Source: Smallanthus sonchifolius (taxonomy: Eukaryota > Streptophyta > Magnoliopsida > Asterales > Asteraceae). From it: 64,000 nt of DNA. Below the pieces are notes generated by a model. The model was not told the origin of the DNA, searched no databases, and worked only from the letters and a program-made list of their open reading frames with translations. Positions within the stretch are counted from its first letter, which is position 1, and the number at the start of each line of letters is the position of its first letter. Shown here one piece after another: positions 34,151 to 45,100 of the stretch. The position numbers and the translations under genes are program-made. The stretch is from assembly GCA_023525975.1 (NCBI GenBank), contig CM042038.1, forward strand, positions 5,147,272 to 5,211,271, read 5' to 3'.

Positions 34151-34678
34151 TAGGGGTGTCAATCGCGTCGGGTTAGCGGGTTGAATTATGCAACCCGAAC
34201 ACGACCCATATTTTATTCGTGTAAAAAAGTACAACACTAACCTAGATACACTTAAAGTCTGGTCAACTCGATACTGACCTGTTGAATCCATTTATCTAAA
34301 TTAAAATCATAAACTACTAAATCCAAAATCTAAATTATTTAAGGTAAACCAAAAAATAATTGATTATTCATATTTAGAAAACAAAAAGAGAAAAAGTTTT
34401 GGTATAAATTAATTACTTTATGGTAAACACTAAATTTAAAAGTAATAAACAATTGTTTCTAGAAAGTGAAACTAAAAAAAATAAATTTGAAACCTAAACG
34501 GGTTAGCGGGCAACCTGTTTACTAAACAAGTCAACCCTAAACTGACTTGTTTTTTAAATGGGTCAACTCGAACACGGCCCGTTTTTTAAACGGGTTTTAT
34601 TGTCCAACTCAAAACCTGTTTTTTTTTCGTGTTGGATTTAAGTCGAGTTCAAATTCGTGTCAAGAATTAACACCCCTA
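34151..34678. mobile_element. hAT-type MITE, 528 bp (CGGGTT-rich)
   Basis: TIRs taggggtgtcaat (34151) and attaacacccct(a) ending at 34678 fit the hAT YAGGGGTG pattern. The flanking 8-mers gttaaatg and cttaaatt share the core ttaaat, so this is an old, imperfect 8-bp duplication. The subterminal parts repeat acgggtt/aacccg motifs. No coding. Confidence 0.72.
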
Positions 34679-34774
34679 CTTAAATTAAATGTCTTCTGTA
34701 TAGTGTATTTATGGATAATGTAACACCCACTTTTTCTTATCGAATATGACAAAAAAAAAGTTGATAATTTAAAT

Positions 34775-35130
34775 TCGAGGTGCACAAAACGGTTTTTTAA
34801 CCCGAACCGGTTCAAAACCGAACCGAACCGGTTTGGTCAACAAAAAGTCAAAACCGATTTGAGTTCAAACCGGACCGGTTTGAGATGGTCCGTTGACCGG
34901 GTTTGACCGGTTTAAAAAACGGTTTGAAACCGGTTTGACCGGTTTAAAAAACGGTTTGAAACCAGTTTTTAATCGGATCGGTTCGGGTTAAACCGGTTTA
35001 AATGTATAGGTTTCAAACCGGCGGTTTGAACCAGTTTGAAACCGGTTTGGTATAAACCGGTTCACGACCAGTTCGGTTTTCGGTTTGAAACCGGTTTAGT
35101 TTTTCAAACTGGTTTTTTTGTGCATCTCTA
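34775..35130. mobile_element. hAT-type MITE, 356 bp (CCGGTTT-rich)
   Basis: Ends tcgaggtgcacaaaa and tttttgtgcatctcta. The perfect 8-bp duplication atttaaat lies at 34767-34774 and 35131-35138, as expected for hAT. The body is almost entirely AACCGG/CCGGTT-type repeats. Its ends and repeats match the element at 18983-19909, so it is probably a shorter deletion derivative of the same family. Confidence 0.88.
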
Positions 35131-35743
35131 ATTTAAATCATTATAGCTTTTCACAACTAAAATGATATCTTCAAAATGACATAGTGGAATAAGCAAAACC
35201 AATAGAAAATTTTAAAATAAAAGATATGATATAAAAGTTCATCTCCAAGTGGTTCATAAAAATATTGTGCAACAAATTACAAGTTTATATCCTTTAACAC
35301 GACGAAAAGTAAGCTAGTGATCTAAGTAAGTGATAAAAAACGGGTACGTCACGACCTTGACATCAAGGACTCTAATTCTTCATCTTAGATTTGAATTTGT
35401 ATTCACCTGAAAGTATACATCATATCGTTAGCAACGATACACGAGTATAGAGAAGTTAGAAGCGAAATACTTAGAAAAGCGTTTTGATTTTTTTTTCTTT
35501 AAATCTTGTTATACTAGTGTAAGGCTACAATGCGTTGTTAAGTAAAGAACAATGTATGGTCAAAATATAACAAGTGAAAAGTTGGTCTATATTGTAGTAT
35601 TGTGAATCAAATACATGATAAGTTTTCAAAAAATTAGTATCGTGTTCATAAACTTAACTAAAGAGTTGGTATTTTGAAATAATACTTACCCAATGGTTGC
35701 TCTTCATGAATAATTATCTAGGCTCACTACATATAAGCTTTTA

Positions 35744-35964
35744 GGGTGTCTGGTATACTTCCCGTGAGTAAAAAGGGTGAGGGGCGTGGAAAACCGCCCC
35801 CTTTCTTGTGTGAAAGGGGTGAGCGTGAGAATTCTCATGGGATAAAGGAGTGGTCAAGAAAGATGCCATTTGATTGGTTGAGAGGGGACGTGAAAATTTA
35901 TAAATGCTGAGAACACCACCCCATTGTGTGAACATTCTCACATAAGTGAGTATACCGGATGCTT
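35744..35964. mobile_element. Tourist/PIF-type MITE, 221 bp
   Basis: Imperfect ~16-bp TIRs (gggtgtctggtatact and the inverse of agtataccggatgctt; the differences are mostly transitions), flanked by TTA at 35741-35743 and 35965-35967. The body is not AT-rich (gaggggcgtgg, accgccccc) and has no coding. Confidence 0.65.
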
Positions 35965-36149
35965 TTACTGGTGGCTTTCAACTTTAATTTGTAGATTTTG
36001 ATCGCTTGAGTTTGGTTTGGGTTGATCCTCACATGAAATATCGAACTCTATTCTCTGTTTCTTTTCGAGAACCGATCGACTTCAAGGTCCAAATGATAAT
36101 CCATGAAATCAAGTTCAAGCAATTGTACACAAGCCCCTCCAAGTATATT

Positions 36150-36221
36150 CATTTGGACTTCGACAACAAAAGTTGGGTAGTTTCAATATTAAACCTAGTT
36201 TAATATTTATTGACTTTCTAG
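36150..36221 (+). repeat. 72-bp direct repeat, first copy
   Basis: Starts catttggacttcgacaacaa and ends ttattgactttctag. It differs from the copy at 36520-36591 by two substitutions. Confidence 0.9.
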
Positions 36222-36519
36222 AGATAAAAACATTACGCAAAGATTCATTCTAAACCCTAAACCTAAATGGGTCTAAATAACCAACTGAAAAAGTGATGAA
36301 AATAACATGAGGTATGTAGTTAGTTCTTTAAAGTCGTTACTCACATTTTGTGGAGGTCAAAGCGATTTAAGGAGTAGATCACGGCTAAGTTTATTAATTT
36401 GAGTTAAACTGTTATGTTTCCTTTGTTAGTTTTCGGTTATTTAGTAAGTTTTTTAGGATGAACATTTAAGTTAAGTATTTATTTTATTATTTTAAGAAAT
36501 GACGAGTATAAAACTAGTC

Positions 36520-36591
36520 CATTTGGACTTCGACAACAAAAGTGGGGTCGTTTCAATATTAAACCTAGTTTAATATTTATTGACTTTCTAG
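36520..36591 (+). repeat. 72-bp direct repeat, second copy
   Basis: Same as 36150-36221, 370 bp downstream. The intervening sequence is non-coding. Confidence 0.9.
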
Positions 36592-37804
36592 TATAGTAAT
36601 TTATATCATGGTTTTAATTTTTGTTGACTTTATAATACAAATTATTATAAATAAAAAATATGGAACGTTTTACTATAAAAAAAATAAAAACATTTTTAAA
36701 TATAAAAAATATAATGTTACGAGTTTTATTTCTACTCACCAGTTCTATTTATCAAACTGATAAAAAAAGTTATTTAGAAAAAAATATAAAAGCATCAAAG
36801 AAATGTGTGTAATATTAAACTATATTTTTCTAAAACATTACTAATATCATTAACATACATTAAAATTATGAGTCTCTTAATATTTACACAATGTCGCATT
36901 ACTGGTTCGGGTTGGTTCGTTGCACCGAGAGTAATCGATCCGGTTAAACATATTTGAACATTGTCAACTAGAACCATAGGCGGACCGGACCTACTTAGGA
37001 GGCATGGGGAAGTCGCCTTTCATAAAAAAAAATTAGTGGTATATACGTGTTAAAATCATGATCGCCCCTATAAAATTTTGAAATAGGCCCCCATGAAATT
37101 TTTTTAGTGTTGTATATGTGTTATATATCGCTTGTCAACTAATCCCAAAAATTTCCGACCCCCATGAAAACAATTTCGGAGTCCGCCACAGTAACAGGTT
37201 CCGCCACATGAAAATTTTTCTGGGTCCACCACATGAAAAGGTTCAACCAGTAACATGTCAGTTCTAGAGAACTGACTTGTTACTGGTTGAACTATTGAAC
37301 CGAACCGGGTAGTCAAACCATATGTCGATTTTTTTTCTTCTATAACGCATTTATTAATTAATTACTTTATTAATTATTATTATTATTATTATTATTTATT
37401 CAGTGTGCTTATAAGAATGAGTTGAGTTGTGTTGGAGAGAGAGGTGTTTAACACACATGAAACATTTTCAGATGGATGAAAGCATGCATAAATAACAGAA
37501 GCAGATTAAGCTTGGTAACACACAGATATGCTAAAGTAACCGTAACGCTTTTGAGAACGATGTTCAGAAAGACATAATTGACATCAAGTTAATACAAGGA
37601 CAGGTGAATCGAAAGATGGATGAGACTCATCTTCACATAAGTTTGAGGGTAAAATAAAGCTTGGTTAGCCAATCTAACATTCTTTTTACAATTTTTCGAT
37701 AGATTACAAGTTGCATTTTTTTGGTAACTGGTCAGATTGCAAACCATATTGTGACGTGACAGACTATAAATTGTGTTTTGTTCGTAATATACACGTACAA
37801 AATC
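36592..37804. other. Intergenic, no gene seen
   Basis: AT-rich with a (tta)n tract near 37371-37398. Around 37185-37310 there are repeated ccgccaca and caaccagtaac/gttactggttgaac segments that form a small inverted repeat (about 37243-37292). No coding family. Confidence 0.5.
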
Positions 37805-37836
37805 CTCGCCGCATCGCGCGAGCGGAAAATTACTAG
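37805..37836 (+). mobile_element. Helitron-type 3' end
   Basis: The hairpin CTCGC...GCGAG (37805-37822) is followed by 10 nt and CTAG (37833-37836), then T. The 5' terminus is not located. Confidence 0.55.
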
Positions 37837-38263
37837 TTTTATTTATTTAAGATTTTATATTTTCTTAAAATTACAATATATTACAAATATATTGTTTTAG
37901 ATTAGTTATATGCATATATTTTTAACTTTTACATTGTTTATGATTTAATTTGGTTCGACCGGTCCGACAACCGTTTCAATTATAAAAAAAACTTTTGATT
38001 TACCTAAACCTCCATGTATTACGAAAATCCAGTTCTCTTATTCTTTCAATGTTATTTTAAAGCATATTTCTTTAGTTTACGACGTAACAATTTCATATTA
38101 AATTCCTAAATATGAATTATATTAGTAACGTTCATTTAAAACATAACTAATGTTGTAATTGTCTCGAACATTAATTACAATAAAGTAGTATCTACTCCCC
38201 TCATTAAGGATTTCATTACGTACTCAGCATTCAAAACTCATGCATTAACAAAGATATAAATTC

Positions 38264-38480
38264 CGGAGTGCGTTACGCTAGCGGGTCTTGGCCCGTGTAG
38301 CGGCGCAACTGTTGTCAAGTGGCAGCAGGCTCCATGGTTTCCCGGTGATAGCCGAAGCCTCTCGTTCTGAACCCGCGGGCCCGGTTCAGACAACGTAGTG
38401 GTCAGGTTGAGAGGTGCGGGTCTCCGATTTAGAGATGCGACTGCCACTTAAAAATGAAAGTTGCCTATCAAAAAAAAAAA
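38264..38480 (+). mobile_element. Retroposed GC-rich RNA of unknown origin (SINE-like), 217 bp
   Basis: A GC-rich block of about 205 bp ends in a run of 12 A and is flanked by the perfect 17-bp duplication aacaaagatataaattc at 38247-38263 and 38481-38497. That is the signature of LINE-driven retroposition. The source RNA is not recognised: it does not match tRNA, 5S, 7SL or U3 as I know them. A ggttcaga near 38389 resembles a B box and pairs with tctgaacc just upstream to form a hairpin. The surroundings are about 70% AT, so the base composition stands out. Confidence 0.82.
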
Positions 38481-38689
38481 AACAAAGATATAAATTCATA
38501 AGATATAAATTCATGTACAATCATTTCTATTTATGGATTGACATTGTATTTTTAATGTACTTTAAGTGAAAGATTAAAATGAACTAATTTCAAACAAAAA
38601 CAACGTAACTCTTAACCTATACTAAATGAAATTGACGTCTACTTTTAGGTATTTTCTAATAATACTTTGTTTATATCCATTCAAATTTG

Positions 38690-38889
38690 GACACATAATT
38701 TGTTTTTATTTTTATTTTTAACCCTTATGGTATATATAATATACGTTTTAACCCGTTTTATTTTTTATTAGTTTCGTTTTCCTTTATTAACTTTCGTTCG
38801 ATAATTTTTTCCAAAATACGGAGTGCGGGGTTGTTTTTAGTATTTTTTTCAACGTTCTAATATTGTTTTTTTTAAACGGAGTTGTATTC
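38690..38889 (+). mobile_element. Left part of the Helitron-like repeat interrupted by the gypsy element
   Basis: About 200 bp from aacccttatggtatatataa to acggagttgtattc are homologous to the tandem units at 50618, 50857 and 51313. The gypsy LTR starts immediately after gttgtattc, so the retrotransposon landed in this repeat. Confidence 0.8.
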
Positions 38890-41800
38890 TGTGATACCCG
38901 ACAAATTCAGGTTAATATCCATACCCGACTATTACTTGAATTCACGTGATTTCACTTGCATCATACTTAATTATAGAGTAATTAAGTACATATTTCATAT
39001 AGCAAGTCCACTCGTTTCATTTCATTTCATGCATCGGTAATCGGGCGGATTACCGGGTCACACACGCGTCCCGTCACACGAACGTTGGTGAATTTTAGAA
39101 ATAATATTTAGACATATAATTTGTGTGCAAAAATTATATGTAATACTGTGATTTAATATTTTATGCTTATGTGAATTTTTCCGGAATTTCTAGAGCATCT
39201 TTTATTTTAACGCTTTTTAAACGGATACGCGTTATGTGCCAACAACTTTAAATTGGTTTTTATAAAAATAATGGTTTTATCAATTGGGCTTGAAGAATTC
39301 AGCAACTTAACTAATTAAATCAATTAGGAGCCCACTTAATTAACAAAAAGCCCTAAATGAGTAAAAAGCTCAAAACCCATTTGCTTAACCCCACCCTTAA
39401 TCCCTCATTTCTACCCTAAACCTAAAAACACTGCCTCCCTCTCCTCTCTTGCTCTCGGCCGCCACCTCTCACCATAGCCTCCATCCCTCTCAAACTTGCT
39501 CATACATTCCATGTGGTTCTAGGTCCATTCCAAGGTGAATCAAGGTGCAAGAAGCTAATTTCACAACCATTTCATCATCATACTTGAATTTGGTAACCAT
39601 TCATCCCTACTTTATTTATTTTTTTTAGCCAAGTAGGGTACCCCAACCATCCAAACGATTTCCATGGTTAAAAGTGTCATTATACTTGTTTTCAATCAAA
39701 AGTTTTCATAATAGTGAGTTATTGATGCACATATGCACATTTTATGTTTTGAAATATTTGTTTAGGTCATTATTTGCTCGTTTCTATTTATAGAAACTTT
39801 GTTGGATGCATTTTTGCAAAACTTGATGTGTGATATGTTTGTTGGTTTAAATGGTACACATAATAGTGGAAAGATAGGAAATATAAATCTTTTTGGTTAA
39901 AATGTTGTTTTACACTCGGTTATGGACAACTTACTATTTAAGGAAACTTTAATTTTGCATGTTTTGTGTTATGAGTTTCTATTGGATAAAAACTTGATAT
40001 TATGGTTCTATAATATATATTAAAGTAGTAAAAAGAGTTAATTGAGGTTACACATGTGCAATAGGGTCGTTTGGACCACTTTCCTAAAAAGGAAACTTTA
40101 ATTGTTCATATTTGGCATGTGTAGGTTATAAATGTTTAAAATGGATTATATAGCTTCATTATCATATGAATAGATGACTTATGCAAGAATATGTAATTTG
40201 AAGTTGTGTTATGACATGTTTTGGTGAACCTTGCTAAATAAGGAAACTTTATTTGTAGAGAAAACTTCATAATTGCTTGAAATAGAAAGTAAATGCATAG
40301 GATCATGTTACTAGTATGTTAATAGTATAAATTCATGTACAACTTGTTTGTTTGAGCTATGACACCTTAGATGCACTAAAACCCTAATTATCAAAAATGG
40401 AAACTTTGCTATGTTAAGGACTATGAGTTATGAATGACATGTTATATTACTTATTCAAATAGATTAAAATATTATGGTTAGGTTATTAGTGTAATGACAT
40501 AACCTATGTGAATGATGTGCTAAATGTATGAGCTATATGATAAGGATGTACAAATGCCATGTTACTTGTCACATGTTACTTATGCAACTACATGGAGTTA
40601 TGTGTTACTAATTATGACATGAACATGTACAAACTATATGACTTATGAGAAGTTACTTACTTATGCAATTACTTAAAGCACATATGTTAGGTCATAAGGT
40701 GTTACTTATATGCTACTTATATGTTACTTATATACTACTTATGTGTTACTTACATGTCACCTATGTGCTACTTGCTCATGTGTTCACCATGTGTCACCAA
40801 CGGGTCGTTGTGTCACATTAGTCAACATTAGTCAACATTGGTCAACATTAGTCAACATCGGTCAACATTAGTCAACATTAGTCAACATTGGTCAACACTA
40901 GTCAAACTTAGTCAAAGTTGGTCAAACATTGGTCAAAGTTGGTCAAACCTTGGTCAACTTTGGTCAACCCTTGGTCAAACCTCGGTCAACTTTGGTCAAA
41001 CCTTTTCAAAACGTCAATGTAACCTTTCAACGTTGAGTCGTTTGGATGAATGTGGTTACATAAACCATATTTACATTTCTTAGACCTTATAGCCTTAACG
41101 TTTCTAGGGCTCGAATAGGTCGGTTATTCGGATCTTGCTAATAGGATTCTCGTGTTGCTTTTCATACTACTATCACCTCATTTCCAGGTGAGTTCTCACG
41201 GCCCCATTTTACTTACTTTTCCAATTGGGGGAGATACATGCTAAACCATTTTCTTACTTAGTCGTATGACAATTACTTTGATTTCGCTTTAATTTATATA
41301 AGTGGGTGCATTTCCCGCACATAAAGTCCTCTCATATTCGAACCGTTAATTATTACACAAAGCGAGGTGATTCATGAATAGTACTATTGGGTTTAACAAC
41401 CCCCACCCGGGTTAGTCGCGCTAACTCTGACTGGGAGTCAAACGGGTGCATAATTGACCTAATCCATTGCGTGCTGGGCACGTAAGAGGCAAAATGCTAG
41501 TTTCTGCATTCCTTCGTTGAGCTTCGGTTTCGGTGTTGCTTATATAGTTAATGTTTATTGTCTGATCAACAATCGAATCAATAGTATACATGCGTACTGT
41601 TACACTGTTTTCATTTCTGTTTCTGTTACTTAAACCTGTGAACTCACCAACCTTGTGTTGACACTTTAAGCATGTTTATCTCAGGTCGCTAAGCATTCAC
41701 GCACGGACTAGGACTGCATGTCTGGAGTCGCATATCATGTTTTCATTAGAAGCTAGGTTTATGGGAACCTAATTTGTTATGCTTCTGTATTTTGCTACAT

Positions 41801-41984
41801 TACTATTGCTTCCGCACTTTACATTCCGCATTTTCAAACTCTGTATTACTATTTAATTTTGTATGATGTTCAAACGGAATGTCTTTTTGAAAACCAGTTA
41901 GAGGTCGTTCGAAATGACCGGGACTGATGATCCTTGACAGTCACAACCCGCGGGTAACCCGCTGTGGAATTTCAGGGTGTGACA
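38890..41984 (+). repeat. 5' LTR of the gypsy element, 3095 bp
   Basis: Runs from tgtgatacccgac to cagggtgtgaca (TG...CA). It contains a CT-rich stretch near 39431-39460, a series of imperfect ggaaacttt repeats (about 39940-40410), many ttacttat-type repeats (about 40600-40750) and the W-box array at 40821-41000. Confidence 0.95.
40821..41000 (-). promoter_or_regulatory. Array of 18 W-box cores in the 5' LTR, mostly 10-bp phased
   Basis: The plus strand repeats (a/g)gtcaa; its complement is TTGACY, the WRKY-binding W-box. The first ten copies are spaced exactly 10 bp apart (40821 to 40911) and eight more follow at 8-13 bp. The array is in the U3/R part of the LTR. A regulatory role is inferred. 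Confidence 0.7.
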
Positions 41985-41987
41985 GAT

Positions 41988-41999
41988 TGGTATCAGAGC
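41988..41999 (+). other. Primer binding site (initiator tRNA-Met)
   Basis: TGGTATCAGAGC, complementary to the 3' end of tRNA-iMet, starts 3 nt after the 5' LTR. It is the usual primer of Tekay and many other plant gypsy elements. Confidence 0.95.
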
Positions 42000-42121
42000 C
42001 CTGGTTATAGAGAACTAAGTTGTATTTAGTATACTTAGACTATAACTGTAGGCTCACATAGTTCACATCACATCATACATTCATTTTCATACATGAATAC
42101 AATGGATTACTGGATAACAGG

Positions 42122-45100
42122 ATGTCGACCTCATCGGAACCCATTGTGATCTCGGACTTTGAGGAGTACACACCGGCTACCCCATCATCATCAGTGGAGC
42201 CACTCACCCCACCTTCATCACCCCACTCATCCACGGATGAGGAGCAGACACATGACTCAGTGGATTTTGTAGAGTTGGATTCTGAAGAGGATCCTGAGGA
42301 GGATCCTGAGGAGGACCCGGAGGAGGATCCTGAGGAGGATCTAGAGGAGGAGGAAGACGACGCACCAGCCCTCGGAGGTGACGGAGACGCCGGCGAGGGG
42401 AGCGACTCGGGCGAGACGGTGCCCTACTCCGTACTACACGGGGACTCATCGTCCGACGACGGCTCCATACTACCTTCACCACCTCGTCTGGCGGACCCGA
42501 CGCCGCCATCACCATTACTTGCACCGGTGGGAGCGAAGACCAAACTCACAGCTCGGAAGAAGAACATTCGCAGAGGAAAGCGACCAGCCCACTCCCCTGA
42601 CATTGCTGGACCATCGGCCAAAAGGGTCCGGATTGCATCATCGGACACTTCATCTACGGGAGAGTCAACTGGACCATCCTATCCACCACCTTATTGGCTC
42701 CGGCCTACCCGGGAGGTACTACCGATACTTGCGACGCGCAGCAGGTTACATGACGCTGACATATCATCCCTCCAGGATGAGTTGGCATTGACAGACCAGG
42801 CACTACTGATAGTACGAGACCGGATCGAGGCCGCGGAGGAAAAGGCTCGGCAGACAGAACAGAGGGCCACAGCTACTGAGACTGCACTACAGGCATTACA
42901 GGGGCAGGTAGCAGGACTACTTGAGGATCGCCAGAGAGAGACGGATAGGATCACTGCACTATCCAGCCGCCTCCAGCAGACTGAGGAGCAGTTGGGGATG
43001 GCACACCAGCGAGCAGCAGTAGCCGAGCATCGAGCCTCACTTGCTGACTCTACAGCCTTAGCAGCAGAGCTTACGGCTAACACGGTCAGAGAGGAGTTGG
43101 TACTGCTACGATGGATAGAAAAGATCGAATCGGTCTTCAGTATGAGCCAATGCACAATGGAGAACAGAGTCATGTACGGAGCTGGGACTCTCGAGGGCCA
43201 AGCCCTCTCCTGGTGGAACTCTTATATCCAGACTCTGGGCCTGGATAATGCGAACGCCATTCCTTGGGAGGAATTCAAGGAAATGTTGAAAGAGGAGTAC
43301 TGTCCTCGTAACGAACTCCAAAAGTTGGAACAGGAGTTTTGGAACCTAAGGATGGAGGGTGCTGACATCGCGGGATATACCGCAAGATTCCACGATTTAG
43401 CAAGACTACTACTGCACATGGTTACACCGGAGTACAAACGAATTGAGCGGTACATTTGGGGTTTGGCACCTCAAATACAAAGCATGGTTACTTCTGCAGA
43501 ACCCACAATTATCCACAACACAGTGAGGCTGGCTCATAATCTCACGGATCAGGCAGTCCGTCAGGGACTGTTCAACAAGAAAGAAAGTTTTGTGAAAACC
43601 TTTGACAACAAGAGAAAGTGGGAAAATGCCCCTGCCAAGTCCTATGTGCCTAGTAACCAGAAGAAGCAGGAACCGGCCCGGGTGTTTGTGGCTAACCAAC
43701 CGGATAAAAGGCCAAGAGGGACATACACTGGAACCCTACCTAAGTGCAACAAGTGCCAGTTTCACCACAATGGTACTTGTGAAGATTCTCGGTGCCAGAA
43801 GTGCAAACGTTTTGGACACACTGCCCAGAGCTGCCGATCAATTGAACAAGCCCCGGCGGGCGGGGGAAACCGCGGATGTTTCGGGTGCGGTGATCCCGGA
43901 CATTTCCGCAGAGACTGCCCAAAGAACCGGAAACCTGGAAATACAAACACTCGGGGCAGAGCATTTGTTATTGGAGCCGGCGATGCTAGGCAGGATCCCA
44001 ACATTGTTACTGGTACGTTTCTCGTAAACAACTGCTATGCTTCTATCTTATTTGACACGGGTGCCGATAAGAGTTTTGTATCCACTGAGTTTAGCTCATT
44101 ACTTGGGATTACTCCCATCGCCTTAGATTACTTATACACGGTAGAGCTAGCAGATGGTAAGCTAATAGAGACAGAACAAGTAATTCCAGGTTGTGTCTTA
44201 ACACTAGCCGATCATCCTTTCACTATAGACCTATTGCCAGTAACATTGGGAAGCTTCGACATAGTGGTCGGTATGGACTGGTTGTCCAAGAACCGAGCCG
44301 AAATCGTCTGTCACGAGAAGATAGTCCGCATTCCACTGTCGAACGGAGAAACACTGACCATTCAAGGAGAACGGAGTGGTGCTACGTTAAGGATCATTAC
44401 CTGCATGAAAGCCCGAAAGTACTTGCGGAAGGGCTATCACGCGATCCTAGCACACGTGACGGAAAAGAAAGAAGGAGAAAGGAAGATTAAAGACATACCG
44501 ATCGTCCGAGACTATCCGGAAGTATTTCCCGACGACTTGCCCGGACTTCCACCGCAGCGACAAGTCGAGTTTCGGATTGATCTCACACCCGGAGCTGCTC
44601 CGATAGCAAGGTCACCTTACCGACTGGCGCCATCGGAAATGCATGAATTGTCTAACCAATTACAGGAACTGTTAGACAAAGGCTTCATCAGACCAAGCTT
44701 CTCGCCTTGGGGAGCACCAGTCTTGTTCGTTAAGAAGAAGGACGGATCATTCCGTATGTGTATCGATTACAGAGAACTGAACAAGGTAACGATCAAGAAC
44801 CGATATCTACTACCAAGGATCGATGACCTGTTCGATCAATTGCAAGGGTCGAGCTATTACTCAAAGATCGATCTACGGTCGGGATACCACCAGCTAAGGA
44901 TTCAGGAAGACGATATTCCAAAGACCGCCTTCCGAACTCGTTACGGTCACTACGAGTTCATGGTCATGCCATTTGGGTTAACCAATGCACCGGCGGTATT
45001 CATGGACCTCATGAACCGAGTGTGCAAGCCCTACTTGGAAAAGTTTGTGATTGTGTTCATAGACGATATCCTGATATACTCACAGAACAAAGAGGAACAT

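Noticed and set aside
37104..37316. 70-codon minus-strand frame
   Set aside because: Spans a small inverted repeat and has no family resemblance; probably chance.
38238..38447. 69-codon minus-strand frame
   Set aside because: It crosses the target duplication and reads the retroposed GC-rich RNA in antisense; the open frame is explained by high GC.
40600..40760. CRISPR-like or telomeric array in the gypsy LTR
   Set aside because: The ttactta(t) repeats are short and irregular, without spacers or telomere units; this is a eukaryotic LTR minisatellite.
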